Source: CTSoil-043 sp963821235 (GTDB taxonomy: Bacteria; Chloroflexota; Limnocylindria; Limnocylindrales; CSP1-4). From it: a stretch of DNA of 64,000 bases. Shown here in pieces: positions 1-9,240 of this stretch. A program made the translations under genes and the position numbers. The stretch is from the NCBI GenBank assembly GCA_963821235.1, contig CAWGCS010000001.1:1550001-1614000 (forward strand). Direction: 5' to 3'. Below the pieces are notes generated by a model. That model was not told the origin of the DNA. It made no database searches and worked only from the letters and a program-made list of their open reading frames with translations. Numbering within the stretch: position 1 is the first letter of the stretch; each line of letters opens with the position of its first letter.

Positions 1-15
1 GGCTCTATCCACTCT

Positions 16-30
16 GCATAAACTGTATGC
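16..30 (+). promoter_or_regulatory. AT-rich dyad overlapping a -10 box
   Basis: GCATA-AACTG-TATGC is a perfect 5-bp inverted repeat in otherwise GC-rich DNA. It contains TAAACT (19-24), which fits the TANNNT -10 form seen at other genes here. A start near base 31 would give a ~45-nt leader ending in the AGGAGG of the aminotransferase gene. A dyad over the -10 box is what a repressor site looks like; no regulator gene is adjacent in this window. Confidence 0.4.
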
Positions 31-76
31 GTTCACCCCGCACGCGCTGCGGCGCGACCAGGCAGGAGGTCTCCGC

Positions 77-1435
<1,359 letters not shown>

Positions 1436-1448
1436 CATCGGCGGTGTC

Positions 1449-1470
1449 CCGGCCGCGAGCCCGCGGCCGG
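1449..1470 (+). terminator. intercistronic hairpin
   Basis: CCGGCCGCG and CGCGGCCGG form a perfect 9-bp stem with a 4-nt loop in the 68-nt gap between the aminotransferase and the CoA-transferase alpha gene. There is no T-run, so it is more likely an attenuating or mRNA-stabilising hairpin than a full terminator. Confidence 0.35.
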
Positions 1471-1503
1471 CAGCCAGGCCCCGAACGCAGGGAGGAGCGC
1501 AGG

Positions 1504-2421
1504 GTGAGCTCAAAGGTCGCCACGATGCGCGACGCGATCTCGGAGCTGGTCCGCGACGGCGACACGGTCGCGATCGAGGGGTTCACCCATCTCATCTCGT
1601 TCGCGGCCGGCCACGAGATCATCCGCCAGCGCCGGCGCGACCTCGTCCTGGCCCGCATGACGCCGGATCTCATCTACGACCAGATGGTCGCCGCGGGCGT
1701 CGCCCGCAAGCTCGTCTTCAGCTGGCTCGGCAACCCGGGGGTCGGCGGCCTCAACGCGATCCGGCGGGTGACCGAAGGCGCGGCACCGACCCTCGAGCTC
1801 GAGGAGTACAGCCACTTCGGGATGGTCGCCCGGTACGCGGCGGGGGCCGCGAAGCTCCCCTTCATGCCCCTCCGGTCGTACTTCGAGACGGACCTCCCGG
1901 TGGCCAACCCGCTGATCCGGCCGATCGAGAGCCCGTACGGCGACGGCGTCGTCTACGCGGTCCCGCCCCTCCGCCCGGACGTCTCGATCGTCCACGCCCA
2001 GCGGGCCGACGCCGACGGCAACACCCAGGTCTGGGGCCTCCTCGGCTGCCAGAAGGAGGCGGCCTTCGCTGCCGAGCGGGTGGTCGTCGTCGTCGAGGAG
2101 CTCGTCGACGAGGCGGTGATCCGGGCCGACCCGAACCGGACGATCATCCCGGGGATCATCGTCGACGCCGTCGTCGTCGAGCCATGGGGCGCCCACCCTT
2201 CCTACGTCCAGGGCCACTACGACCGCGACAACCGCTTCTACCGCGACTGGGATCCGATCAGCCGTGACCCGGCGGCCACGGCGGCCTGGCTGCGCGAGTG
2301 GGTCGAGGACCTCGACGGCCGGGCCGCCTACGCCGAGAAGCTCGGCGCGGAGCGCCTCGCTTCCCTCCGGCCGTCCGGCCCGGCGCCGTCGGGCGTCGTC
2401 GACTACGGGGAGTACCGCTGA
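1504..2421 (+). CDS. CoA-transferase subunit A (glutaconate/3-oxoacid type, family I)
   Basis: 305 aa. The N-terminus (MRDAISELVRDGDTVAIEGF) and Gly-rich turn are typical of the alpha subunit of family I CoA-transferases (GctA/IpdA-like). The GTG start follows GGAGG at 1491-1495 with 8 nt spacing. Its TGA overlaps the ATG of the beta subunit (ATGA), so the two are translationally coupled as expected for a heteromeric enzyme. It should move CoA from a donor acyl-CoA to a free carboxylate. IpdAB proteins of steroid-ring degradation belong to the same superfamily and are hydrolases, so transferase activity is inferred. Confidence 0.82.
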   Translation: MSSKVATMRDAISELVRDGDTVAIEGFTHLISFAAGHEIIRQRRRDLVLARMTPDLIYDQMVAAGVARKLVFSWLGNPGVGGLNAIRRVTEGAAPTLELEEYSHFGMVARYAAGAAKLPFMPLRSYFETDLPVANPLIRPIESPYGDGVVYAVPPLRPDVSIVHAQRADADGNTQVWGLLGCQKEAAFAAERVVVVVEELVDEAVIRADPNRTIIPGIIVDAVVVEPWGAHPSYVQGHYDRDNRFYRDWDPISRDPAATAAWLREWVEDLDGRAAYAEKLGAERLASLRPSGPAPSGVVDYGEYR

Positions 2422-3230
2422 TGACCCTGCCGCTGGGCGCCTCGCCGGCCGGCGAGGCGCCGGCCTTCTCCCGGTCCGAGATGATGATCGTGGCCGCCGC
2501 GCGGGAGCTGGCCGGCCAGCGGGTCTGCTTCGTCGGCGTCGGGCTCCCCAACATCGCGGTGAACCTCGCCAAGCGCACGGTGGCGACCGACATGGAGCTG
2601 GTCTACGAGGCGGGCGTCTTCGGGGCCCGGCCGGCCCGCCTGCCCCTCTCGATCGGCGATCCGACGATCGTCACCGGGGCGACGGCCGTCGTCAGCATGT
2701 GGGAGCTCTTCGCCTACTACCTGCAGGGCGGCCTCATCGACGTCGGCTTCCTGGGGGCGGCCCAGATCGACCGCTTCGGCAACATCAACACGACCGTGAT
2801 CGGCGACTACCAGCACCCCCGAACCCGGCTGCCGGGCTCCGGGGGCGCCTGCGAGATCGCCATCAACGCCCGCCAGATCTTCGTGATCATGCGGCAGTCG
2901 GCGCGCTCGTTCGTCGAGCGGATCGACTTCCGGACCTCACCGGGCAACCTCGGCGGTGCCGAGCGGGCCGATCGGATCCGCCGCGAGCAGGGCTGGCTGG
3001 GGCGCGGCCCCTCCGTCGTCGTGACCGACCTCGGGATCTGGCACTTCGACGAGGACGGCGAGATGCGCCTCGACTCCCTGCACCCGGGGGCGACGCTCGA
3101 GGACGTCCGGGCCACGATCGGCTGGGAGCCGAAGATCTCGCCGTCGCTGGCCACCACGCCGCCTCCGACGGGGGCCGAGCTGCGCCTCATCCGCGAGGAG
3201 CTCGACCCGGAGGGGATGTACACGAAGTAG
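2421..3230 (+). CDS. CoA-transferase subunit B
   Basis: 269 aa, partner of the preceding alpha subunit, starting in its stop codon (ATGA). The catalytic glutamate of glutaconate-type enzymes is probably Glu63 in VYEAGVFG; its presence favours true CoA transfer over the hydrolase-like members that lack it. Conserved features include GVGLPNIA near the N-terminus and the QIDRFGNINTT block. The operon context suggests use of the 2-oxo or semialdehyde-derived acid made by the aminotransferase. The downstream gap leads to a convergent gene. Confidence 0.82.
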   Translation: MTLPLGASPAGEAPAFSRSEMMIVAAARELAGQRVCFVGVGLPNIAVNLAKRTVATDMELVYEAGVFGARPARLPLSIGDPTIVTGATAVVSMWELFAYYLQGGLIDVGFLGAAQIDRFGNINTTVIGDYQHPRTRLPGSGGACEIAINARQIFVIMRQSARSFVERIDFRTSPGNLGGAERADRIRREQGWLGRGPSVVVTDLGIWHFDEDGEMRLDSLHPGATLEDVRATIGWEPKISPSLATTPPPTGAELRLIREELDPEGMYTK

Positions 3231-3250
3231 CCGGCCGACCTCCCGGCCGG
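3231..3250. terminator. hairpin between convergent genes
   Basis: CCGGCCG-(6 nt)-CGGCCGG directly after the CoA-transferase stop codon, in the 44-nt gap facing the universal stress protein gene. It could serve both strands. There is no T-run. Confidence 0.4.
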
Positions 3251-3274
3251 CGGGCACGGCCCTCTCCCGGCCGG

Positions 3275-3694
3275 CTAGCCCGTCGGCTGCGAGGCGAGCG
3301 GCCTCGTGGGGCGGACCACCATGACCGGGCACCGCGCATGGCGCACGACGTGGTCGGAGACGCTGCCGAGGAAGAGCCGGCCGACGGCCCCCCGCTCGTG
3401 CGTGCCGACGACGATGAGGTCGGCCGACTCCGCCTCGGCCGCCTCGACGATCATCACCCCGGCGTCGCCGTCCCAGGTGAGGCCCGTGGCGTCGGCCCCA
3501 CCCGCCCGGGCCCGTTGGACGACGCTCTCCACGGCCAGCTGCCGCGTCTCGCGCAGGGACGGCCCGCCGGACACCACCGACAGGACGACGAGGCGGATGC
3601 CCAGCCGCGCCGCCAGCTCGATGGCGTGGTCCTCCGCAGCCTGTGACGCGGGCGAGGCGTCGGTGGCGAGAAGGACGGTCTCGATGCGTGCCAT
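3275..3694 (-). CDS. universal stress protein (UspA family)
   Basis: 139 aa, one Usp domain with the start VLLATDASPAS and end CPVMVVR typical of the family. The ATP-binding loop reads GTHERGAVGRLFLGS: the first Gly and the terminal Gly-Ser of G-2x-G-9x-G(S/T) are present, but the second Gly is Glu, so ATP binding is uncertain. It lies 42 nt downstream of the multicopper oxidase on the same strand and has no promoter of its own that I can see, so it is probably co-transcribed. Usp genes are common members of hypoxia (DevR) regulons, which fits the neighbouring DevSR-like pair. Confidence 0.85.
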   Translation of the reverse strand: MARIETVLLATDASPASQAAEDHAIELAARLGIRLVVLSVVSGGPSLRETRQLAVESVVQRARAGGADATGLTWDGDAGVMIVEAAEAESADLIVVGTHERGAVGRLFLGSVSDHVVRHARCPVMVVRPTRPLASQPTG

Positions 3695-3736
3695 GGTGGT
3701 GGCCCCGGCGGGCTCCGGCGCCCCGAAGGGGGCCGG

Positions 3737-5155
3737 CTACCCGATCCCCAGCGCCTTGAGGATCGCGGTGACGTGCTCGGCCTTGGGCACCACGATCAGC
3801 GAGGTGACCATGCCGAACATGCCGTCGAGTCCCTCGACGTGGGGGAGGATGTGGCAGTGGAAGGCCCAGACGCCGGGGCGGTCCGCCGTGATCACGGCGT
3901 CCCACCGCTCGCCCGGGTTGACACCCAGCGTGTCGCATTCGAAGGAGGCGGACCCGAGCGGCCGGCCGTCGCGGGCGACCACCCGCATCGTGTTCCCGTG
4001 GCTGTGCCACGGGTGCGTCATGATTCCCTCGTTCATGAAGCGGATCAGGACCTTCTCGCCGACGGCGGCGAGGACCGGCACGGTGGCCGGGAAGCCGTGG
4101 CCGTTGATCGTGAATCCGCCGAGGGTGTCGTTCGAGATCCAGCTGTACTCGCGGTCATAGCCGATCCCGTAGCGCTTCTCATAGGCCTTCCGCGGGTCCG
4201 GGTCGTCCTTGGGATCGATGATGAACCCGGCCAGGAGGCCCCGGCCGACCTGGTCGGTGGCGTTGTGGTGGGAGTGGTACATCATCGAGCCGGCCGGGCT
4301 GGCGGTGAACTCGTAGGTGAACGACTCGCCCGGCGGGATCGGCTTCTGGGTCACGAATGGGACGCCGTCCATGAAGAAGTCATCGAAGTCGATGCCGTGG
4401 AAGTGGACGCCCGTCGTCTCCTTGAGGTTGTTGGTGAAGATCACCCGGACGCGGTCGCCCTCGGTGGCCCGGATCGTCGGCCCCGGCCAGGCCTTGTTGT
4501 AACCGAGCCCGGCCACGGGGGCCATCTTCTCGTCGATCCGCTGCTCGATCTCGTCGATCGAGACTTCGAAGACCTTGACCTTGCCGTCGAGCCTGGGCTT
4601 GAGGGGCGAGACGATGTCGCTGAGGACGACCTGGGGGACCTGGGCGAAGGCAGGCGCCTGCGAGAGCTCGGGGTAGCTGTCGGCGGCGCCGAGGATGTCG
4701 GCCAGCTGGGTGAAGATCGCGTCGCCGTAGATGCCCTGGAGGGCCGGGGCGAGGTTGCCGATGTAGCGCCGGAGGACGTTCCTGGCGTTCACGTCGTGCT
4801 CGCTCCAGCCGGCCGGGATGTTGACAGGCGAGGCGGACGGCGTGGCCGACGGCGCCGGGGAAGCCGCCGGTGACGGGCTCATGTTCATCCCGTCGGACGG
4901 CGCAGGGGAGGCGGGCGGCGAGCTCGCGGGTACCGTCGAGGCCGGCGGCCGCGACGTGGCGTACGACCAGGTCGGGGCGGCCGCCGGCGCACAGGCCGCC
5001 ACGGTCGCAGCCACCAGCCCGGTGCCGGCGAGGGCGGCGCCGCGGAGGAATCCGCGGCGGGTGAGGGAGGCATCGAGGACGGCCGGCTCGGGCCGCTCGG
5101 CCGCCGCGGGCTGCGAAGTCGGCGGAATGGGATCCTGCATCGTCGACGGTTCCAT
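3737..5155 (-). CDS. two-domain multicopper oxidase, Tat-exported
   Basis: 472 aa. The N-terminus has a twin-arginine motif (LTRRGFLRGAALAG, Arg33-Arg34) and a lipobox-like VAAC with Cys55, then a Ser/Pro/Ala-rich linker. Copper motifs are GVHFHG and YHSHH in the first cupredoxin domain, and HPWHSHG plus FHCHILPHVEGLDGM in the second, giving the trinuclear centre and a type 1 site in domain 2 only, as in two-domain laccase-like oxidases. It probably oxidises metal ions or phenolics, or detoxifies copper, outside the membrane. ATG at 5155 is chosen because TACCAT lies 8 nt upstream; 5140 is an in-frame alternative. Confidence 0.85.
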   Translation of the reverse strand: MEPSTMQDPIPPTSQPAAAERPEPAVLDASLTRRGFLRGAALAGTGLVAATVAACAPAAAPTWSYATSRPPASTVPASSPPASPAPSDGMNMSPSPAASPAPSATPSASPVNIPAGWSEHDVNARNVLRRYIGNLAPALQGIYGDAIFTQLADILGAADSYPELSQAPAFAQVPQVVLSDIVSPLKPRLDGKVKVFEVSIDEIEQRIDEKMAPVAGLGYNKAWPGPTIRATEGDRVRVIFTNNLKETTGVHFHGIDFDDFFMDGVPFVTQKPIPPGESFTYEFTASPAGSMMYHSHHNATDQVGRGLLAGFIIDPKDDPDPRKAYEKRYGIGYDREYSWISNDTLGGFTINGHGFPATVPVLAAVGEKVLIRFMNEGIMTHPWHSHGNTMRVVARDGRPLGSASFECDTLGVNPGERWDAVITADRPGVWAFHCHILPHVEGLDGMFGMVTSLIVVPKAEHVTAILKALGIG

Positions 5156-5163
5156 GGTCCGCG

Positions 5164-5169
5164 ATGGTA
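5164..5169 (-). promoter_or_regulatory. -10 box of the multicopper oxidase gene
   Basis: TACCAT on the minus strand, 8 nt upstream of the ATG at 5155. It implies a leaderless or near-leaderless mRNA and fits the TANNNT pattern of other first genes in the window. Confidence 0.4.
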
Positions 5170-5198
5170 AGCGGTCGCGCCGACGCCCGACAGGACAA

Positions 5199-5221
5199 TC
5201 GGCCCTCTCCGGGAGGGCCGA
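5199..5221. promoter_or_regulatory. dyad in the divergent multicopper oxidase/kinase promoter region
   Basis: TCGGCCCTC and GAGGGCCGA form a perfect 9-bp inverted repeat around TCCGG. It overlaps the palindrome at 5215-5228 and lies between two divergent promoters, so an operator is more plausible than a terminator. Confidence 0.35.
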
Positions 5222-5228
5222 CCGGCCG
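5215..5228. promoter_or_regulatory. DevR-box-like palindrome, imperfect
   Basis: GGGCCGACCGGCCG differs at one base from the form GGGCC-N4-GGCCC found upstream of nifJ, the hyp operon, the V-ATPase operon and the phosphotriesterase-like gene. Arm and centre lengths match the core of the mycobacterial DosR/DevR site. Function is inferred. Confidence 0.3.
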
Positions 5229-5232
5229 GATG

Positions 5233-5250
5233 TGCGCATCTGCGCATGTG
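5233..5250. promoter_or_regulatory. TGCGCA-N2-TGCGCATGTG motif, copy 1
   Basis: The 18-nt string TGCGCATCTGCGCATGTG is identical, apart from its two central bases, to 37945-37962 in the arsR promoter. This makes it a candidate operator for the ArsR-type regulator encoded at 37977. An in-frame ATG at 5246 lies inside the motif and is therefore a poor start for the kinase. Confidence 0.4.
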
Positions 5251-5281
5251 GTCCGGGGGTGCACCGGGTTCCTGCCCCTGC

Positions 5282-5287
5282 TACCCT
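5282..5287 (+). promoter_or_regulatory. -10 box of the histidine kinase gene
   Basis: TACCCT ends 6 nt before the GTG at 5294, the same gap seen at several other first genes. There is no ribosome-binding site, so the mRNA is probably leaderless. Confidence 0.45.
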
Positions 5288-5293
5288 CCCGCC

Positions 5294-6871
5294 GTGATCG
5301 CGGCGTCCCGTCCGTCGGCCGACCCGGCGAAGTTGCTCGATGCCCTGGAAGCCCTGGAGTCCTGGGCGGTCGACCCACGCCGGCCCCGGCGGCTCTTCGT
5401 CAGCGGGCTGGAGGCCCTCGCCCTCTCCTGCGGCGCCTCCGGAGCCCACCTCGAGGTCGTCGTCGACCCGCCCGTCGCGGTCAGCGCCGGATGGGGCTCG
5501 CTGAAGCGACGTCCGGGCCGCTCGCCCCGCGGCGCGATCGTCGCCCGCAGCCTGCGGGCCGTCCCGCGATTCGCGACGCCCGGCTCCGAGCGCGAGGCGG
5601 CCGGCACGCTCTGGGTCGACGCCCCGGGCGGCGACGTCGACCTCGCCGCGCGGGTCGCCGAGCTCGCCCTGGAGACGGCGCGCGACCGGGCCGAGATCGA
5701 CCACGCCAACCGCCGCTTCGCCGCCCTGGACGAGGCGATCCGGACGATGGCCGGGGTGCTGGCGGTCGACCGCGTGCTCCAGGTCATCGTGGATCGCGTG
5801 CGGGCCCTCACCGGCGCCCGCTATGCGGCCCTCGGGATCCACGACCAGGCGGGCGTGATCGAGCAGTTCATCACGAGCGGTGTCAGCCGGCCAGAGCGGG
5901 CCCGGATCGGCGCCCCGCCGCGGGGTCACGGCCTGCTGGGGCTGATCATCCGGGAGAATCGCACGATCCGCCTGGAGGACCTGATGGCGGACCCGCGGCG
6001 CTACGGCTTCCCGCCGAACCACCCGGAGATGCACCCGTTCCTCGGCGTGCCAGTCGCCGTCCGCGGCCGGACCATCGGGAACCTCTACCTGACCGACAAG
6101 GAGGGCGGCTTCACCGACGAGGACCAGCGCATCGTCGAGTCCTTCTCCCGCCATGCCGGCATCGCCATGGAGAACGCCCGGCTGCACGAGCAGGTCCAGC
6201 GCCTGGCCATCGTCGAGGAGCGGGAGCGGATCGGGAAGGACCTCCACGACAGCGTGATCCAGGCCATCTACGCGGTCGGCCTCTCTCTCGACGACGTCCC
6301 CGACATCATGGACGAGGAGCCGGAGGAGGCCCGCCGGCGGGTCGAGCGGGCGATCGACGGCCTCGACCAGACGATCCGCGACATCCGCAACTTCATCTTC
6401 GGCCTTCGGCCGGGGCTCCTCGACGACGTCGACGTGGTGGAGGGCCTTGCCGCCCTGGCCGACGAGTTCCGAGTGAACACGATGATCGACGTCGAGCTGC
6501 GGGCCGGGCCGACCGTCTCGGCACCCGTGATCGGCGCCGACCGGACGGCCGAGCTCCTCTCGATCGCGCGCGAGGCGCTGAGCAACATCGCCCGTCACGC
6601 GCGGGCGACGCGGGCCGAGCTGTGCATCGAGCCGGACCCGGAGATCGCCGGGCTGGAGATCGTGATCGCCGACAACGGCACCGGCTTCGATCCCGCGGCG
6701 ACCCGCAGCCTGGGCCACCAGGGGCTCCGAAACATGCGCACGCGGGCCGTGGGAATCGGGGCAACCCTTCTCGTGGACAGCCATCCCGGCGCGGGGACGC
6801 GTATCATCGTGCGGGTGCCCGGCGCCCGGTCCGACGACGAGGAGTCGGCCGACGACATCGCCGGTGCCTAG
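5294..6871 (+). CDS. GAF-domain sensor histidine kinase, DevS/DosT-like
   Basis: 525 aa from the GTG at 5294, preferred over ATG 5246 because of the -10 box 6 nt upstream. A GAF domain covers roughly residues 140-300, with the block YGFPPNHPEMHPFLGVPV and GNLYLTDKEGG resembling DevS/DosT GAF domains that bind haem in mycobacteria. Next is a HisKA_3 dimerisation box (EERERIGKDLHDSV, His318) and an HATPase domain with DNGTGFDP and HQGLRNMRTRA. It should autophosphorylate and pass phosphate to the response regulator 54 nt downstream. Haem or gas sensing is an inference; there is no transmembrane segment, so the sensor is cytoplasmic. Confidence 0.82.
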   Translation: MIAASRPSADPAKLLDALEALESWAVDPRRPRRLFVSGLEALALSCGASGAHLEVVVDPPVAVSAGWGSLKRRPGRSPRGAIVARSLRAVPRFATPGSEREAAGTLWVDAPGGDVDLAARVAELALETARDRAEIDHANRRFAALDEAIRTMAGVLAVDRVLQVIVDRVRALTGARYAALGIHDQAGVIEQFITSGVSRPERARIGAPPRGHGLLGLIIRENRTIRLEDLMADPRRYGFPPNHPEMHPFLGVPVAVRGRTIGNLYLTDKEGGFTDEDQRIVESFSRHAGIAMENARLHEQVQRLAIVEERERIGKDLHDSVIQAIYAVGLSLDDVPDIMDEEPEEARRRVERAIDGLDQTIRDIRNFIFGLRPGLLDDVDVVEGLAALADEFRVNTMIDVELRAGPTVSAPVIGADRTAELLSIAREALSNIARHARATRAELCIEPDPEIAGLEIVIADNGTGFDPAATRSLGHQGLRNMRTRAVGIGATLLVDSHPGAGTRIIVRVPGARSDDEESADDIAGA

Positions 6872-6925
6872 GCCGTCCGCCCGTCCCCCGGCCCGCGGAC
6901 GTACCAGGGAGGGAGCCAGCAGCAG

Positions 6926-7600
6926 ATGACCGAGCAGCCCGAGTCGCGTCCCCTCCGCCTGCTCGTCGTCGACGACCACGAGGTGGTCCGCCAGGGCCTC
7001 GTCTCGTTGCTGGAGCGCCGCGAACGCTTCCAGGTCGTCGCGGAGGCCGGCACCGTCGAGGAAGCGCTCGACGCCGCCCGCCGCTACCACCCCGACCTCG
7101 TCGTGATGGACGTCCGCCTGCCGGACGGCTCCGGGATCGAGGCCTGCCGCGAGATCCGCTCCGAGCTCCCGGGCACCCGGGTCGTCATGCTGACGAGCTA
7201 CCCGGACGAGGAGGCCGTCCTCTCGGCCATCATCGCCGGGGCCTCCGGCTATCTCCTGAAGCAGATCCGCTCCCGCGACCTTGTCTCAGCCCTGGAATCG
7301 GTTGGGCGCGGCGAGTCGCTCCTCGACCCGGCCGTCACGGAGAAGGTCCTCGAGCGCGTCCGGCGGATCGCCTCCGGCACGTACACGGACGAGCTGGCCC
7401 AGCTCACGGCGCAGGAGCAGAAGATCCTGCAGCTCGTGGCCGAGGGGAAGACCAACAAGGAGATCGCCCAGGAGGTCTTCCTCTCCGACAAGACGGTCAA
7501 GAACTACGTCAGCTCGATCCTCTCGAAGCTCAACCTGCAGCGTCGGGCGCAGGCGGCCGCCTTCGTCGCCAAGCACCGCCTCCCCGGCGCCGGGACGTAG
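6926..7600 (+). CDS. NarL/DevR-family response regulator
   Basis: 224 aa: a receiver domain (VVDDHEVVRQG, phospho-acceptor Asp62 in VMDVRLPDG, Lys in YLLKQ) followed by a LuxR-type helix-turn-helix (LTAQEQKILQLVAEGKTNKE, DKTVKNYVSSILSKL). The recognition region is close to that of DevR/DosR, the mycobacterial dormancy regulator. A GGAGGGAG ribosome site precedes the ATG. It is the cognate partner of the upstream kinase. Candidate targets are the GGGCC-N4-GGCCC palindromes in front of ferredoxin-linked operons in this window. Confidence 0.85.
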   Translation: MTEQPESRPLRLLVVDDHEVVRQGLVSLLERRERFQVVAEAGTVEEALDAARRYHPDLVVMDVRLPDGSGIEACREIRSELPGTRVVMLTSYPDEEAVLSAIIAGASGYLLKQIRSRDLVSALESVGRGESLLDPAVTEKVLERVRRIASGTYTDELAQLTAQEQKILQLVAEGKTNKEIAQEVFLSDKTVKNYVSSILSKLNLQRRAQAAAFVAKHRLPGAGT

Positions 7601-7608
7601 CCCCGGCC

Positions 7609-8097
7609 TCAGCGCCGTCGGAAGAGCCCGTGCGGCTCCTCCGGGCGGGCGTCACCGCCGCGCCTTCCGGTCCGCCGCAGGATCGCCTCGATCTCGGCCC
7701 GGTACGGTCGCCCGATGGGCATCCGGTCGAGCCACTCCACGTACTCCAGGTCGTGGCGGGCGATCTCGCCGAGCGACCACCCCGCGTAGCGTCCGAAGGT
7801 CAGCTCGCTGCCGACGGCTCCCCCCGGTGGCGGACCCGCGGCGGGCTCGGTCGGTCGAGGGGGCCCGGTCGGGGCTGCATGGCGGGCGGCCCGCTGCCGG
7901 TCGTAGGCGGCCCGGGCGGCGGGGTCGGCGAGGAGGTCGCGGGCGGCGTTGAGCTCCGCCATCCGACGGGCGGCCTCGGGGTCCCGGGCCACGTCCGGGT
8001 GGTAGCGCTGGGCGAGCTTCCGGTAGGCGACCTGGATGATCTCCACGTCGGCCTCGGGGTCCACCTGCAGGAGCTTGTAGGGATCGACCGTCGGCAT
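7609..8097 (-). CDS. J-domain (DnaJ-like) protein
   Basis: 162 aa. An N-terminal J domain has the HPD tripeptide at residues 33-35 (QRYHPDVARD), which is required to stimulate DnaK ATPase. A Pro-rich linker follows, then a compact C-terminal module (LTFGRYAGWSLGEIARHDLE) found in other GC-rich J proteins; there is no zinc finger or client-binding DnaJ C-domain. ATG 8097 is chosen because the J domain begins there; an in-frame GTG at 8139 is possible. It is convergent with the response regulator (8-nt gap). Confidence 0.75.
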   Translation of the reverse strand: MPTVDPYKLLQVDPEADVEIIQVAYRKLAQRYHPDVARDPEAARRMAELNAARDLLADPAARAAYDRQRAARHAAPTGPPRPTEPAAGPPPGGAVGSELTFGRYAGWSLGEIARHDLEYVEWLDRMPIGRPYRAEIEAILRRTGRRGGDARPEEPHGLFRRR

Positions 8098-8226
8098 CGC
8101 CGGCCATCGTCGCGGCTGCGCTGCGCCGGCGTCAACCACGGGGGCGTTCCGGCCGGCGCCCCGACCGGGCGTAGCGTCCCGCCCCGCGGCCGTCGCGCCC
8201 GCTCGACGCTCAGGCGCGCGGGGCTG

Positions 8227-9240
8227 TCAGGCCCGCACCTCCTGGCGCAGGAAGACGACGTAGGCCAGCCCGAAGGAGACGACGGTGAGGGCGACGAGGG
8301 CCACGACCTGGGGCCAGACGACGAGCAGGCTCTGGTCGAGGGAGAGGATCGTCGTCGGCAGCGCCCCCTGCGCCTGGCTCGCCAGCGCCGAGTCGATGCC
8401 GAACCCGCTGACCCGCGGATCCAGGATCGCCCGGGTCGCCTGCAGGTAGAGCGTGCTCGGGCTGAGCCGCTCCAGGGTCTCGCGCAGGCGCAGGTTTCCC
8501 ACCTGGTCCGCGAGCGAGGCCCCGACAGGGCTGGCCACGTTGGCGACGAGCGTGGCGAGCAGGACGCCGAAGAGCGTCAGCCCGATCCACAGGGCGATGG
8601 CCACGAGCGCCGACGATGCCGATCGACGCAGGGCGACCGAGCAGAACGTCGCGAAGGCCAGCCAGAACCCGATGTAGACGACGGTCAGGGCGATCCACAG
8701 CAGGAGGCGGGCGACGTCCTCCGCGGACGGCGCGACCCCGATGCGAAGCAGCCCGATCCCGGCCACGAAGGCCACCACGGCCGCCAGGACGAGAGCGATG
8801 GCCAGCAGGCCGGCCGTGAACTTCCCGTTCACGACGTCGTCGCGGTAGATCGGCTGGGCGAGGAGGCGGGGCAGGGTTCGATCGGCTCGCTCGCCGTTCA
8901 CCGCGTCGAATCCGAAGGCGATTCCGAGGAGGGGAGCCAGGAAGCCGACCAGCGTCACGAAGGCGGGCACCGGGTCCGCCGCACCGGTGAAGAGGGTGAG
9001 GAAGAGGCTGCGGTAGCCGGTCGCGTCGGGGGCGGCGCCGCGGATGACCTCCGATGTCGAGTAGATCGCCGCGACGCCGGCCGCGGCCAGGACGATGGCC
9101 AGGGCGTAGAAGCGGACGCTCCCGACGTGGTCGGCGAGCTCCTTGCCGGCGACGATCCACCAGCCTCGGCTGGGCGGCCGCTCCGGCCGCACCGGGCGTG
9201 CCGTCCGGGAGCGGGGCCGGCGCCGGGCGCCGGCGGTCAC
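8227..9240 (-). CDS. ABC-2 type transporter permease
   Basis: 337 aa with about six hydrophobic helices and a cytoplasmic N-terminal Arg/Pro-rich stretch, the ABC-2 permease layout with a large loop after helix 1. Its GTG start overlaps the TGA of the ATPase gene (GTGA), so the two are coupled. With the ATPase and the NEW3 protein it forms an export module for an unknown substrate. Confidence 0.8.
   Translation of the reverse strand: MTAGARRRPRSRTARPVRPERPPSRGWWIVAGKELADHVGSVRFYALAIVLAAAGVAAIYSTSEVIRGAAPDATGYRSLFLTLFTGAADPVPAFVTLVGFLAPLLGIAFGFDAVNGERADRTLPRLLAQPIYRDDVVNGKFTAGLLAIALVLAAVVAFVAGIGLLRIGVAPSAEDVARLLLWIALTVVYIGFWLAFATFCSVALRRSASSALVAIALWIGLTLFGVLLATLVANVASPVGASLADQVGNLRLRETLERLSPSTLYLQATRAILDPRVSGFGIDSALASQAQGALPTTILSLDQSLLVVWPQVVALVALTVVSFGLAYVVFLRQEVRA

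Noticed and set aside
5246..5293. ATG 5246 as start of the sensor kinase
   Set aside because: It lies inside the TGCGCA motif, lacks a ribosome site, and would place the -10 box TACCCT inside the gene.
5156..7090. Long open frame on the minus strand opposite the DevSR genes, continuous with the multicopper oxidase frame
   Set aside because: It is the antisense of two genes with clear domain motifs; long antisense frames are expected in such GC-rich coding DNA, and the oxidase has its Tat signal starting near 5155.
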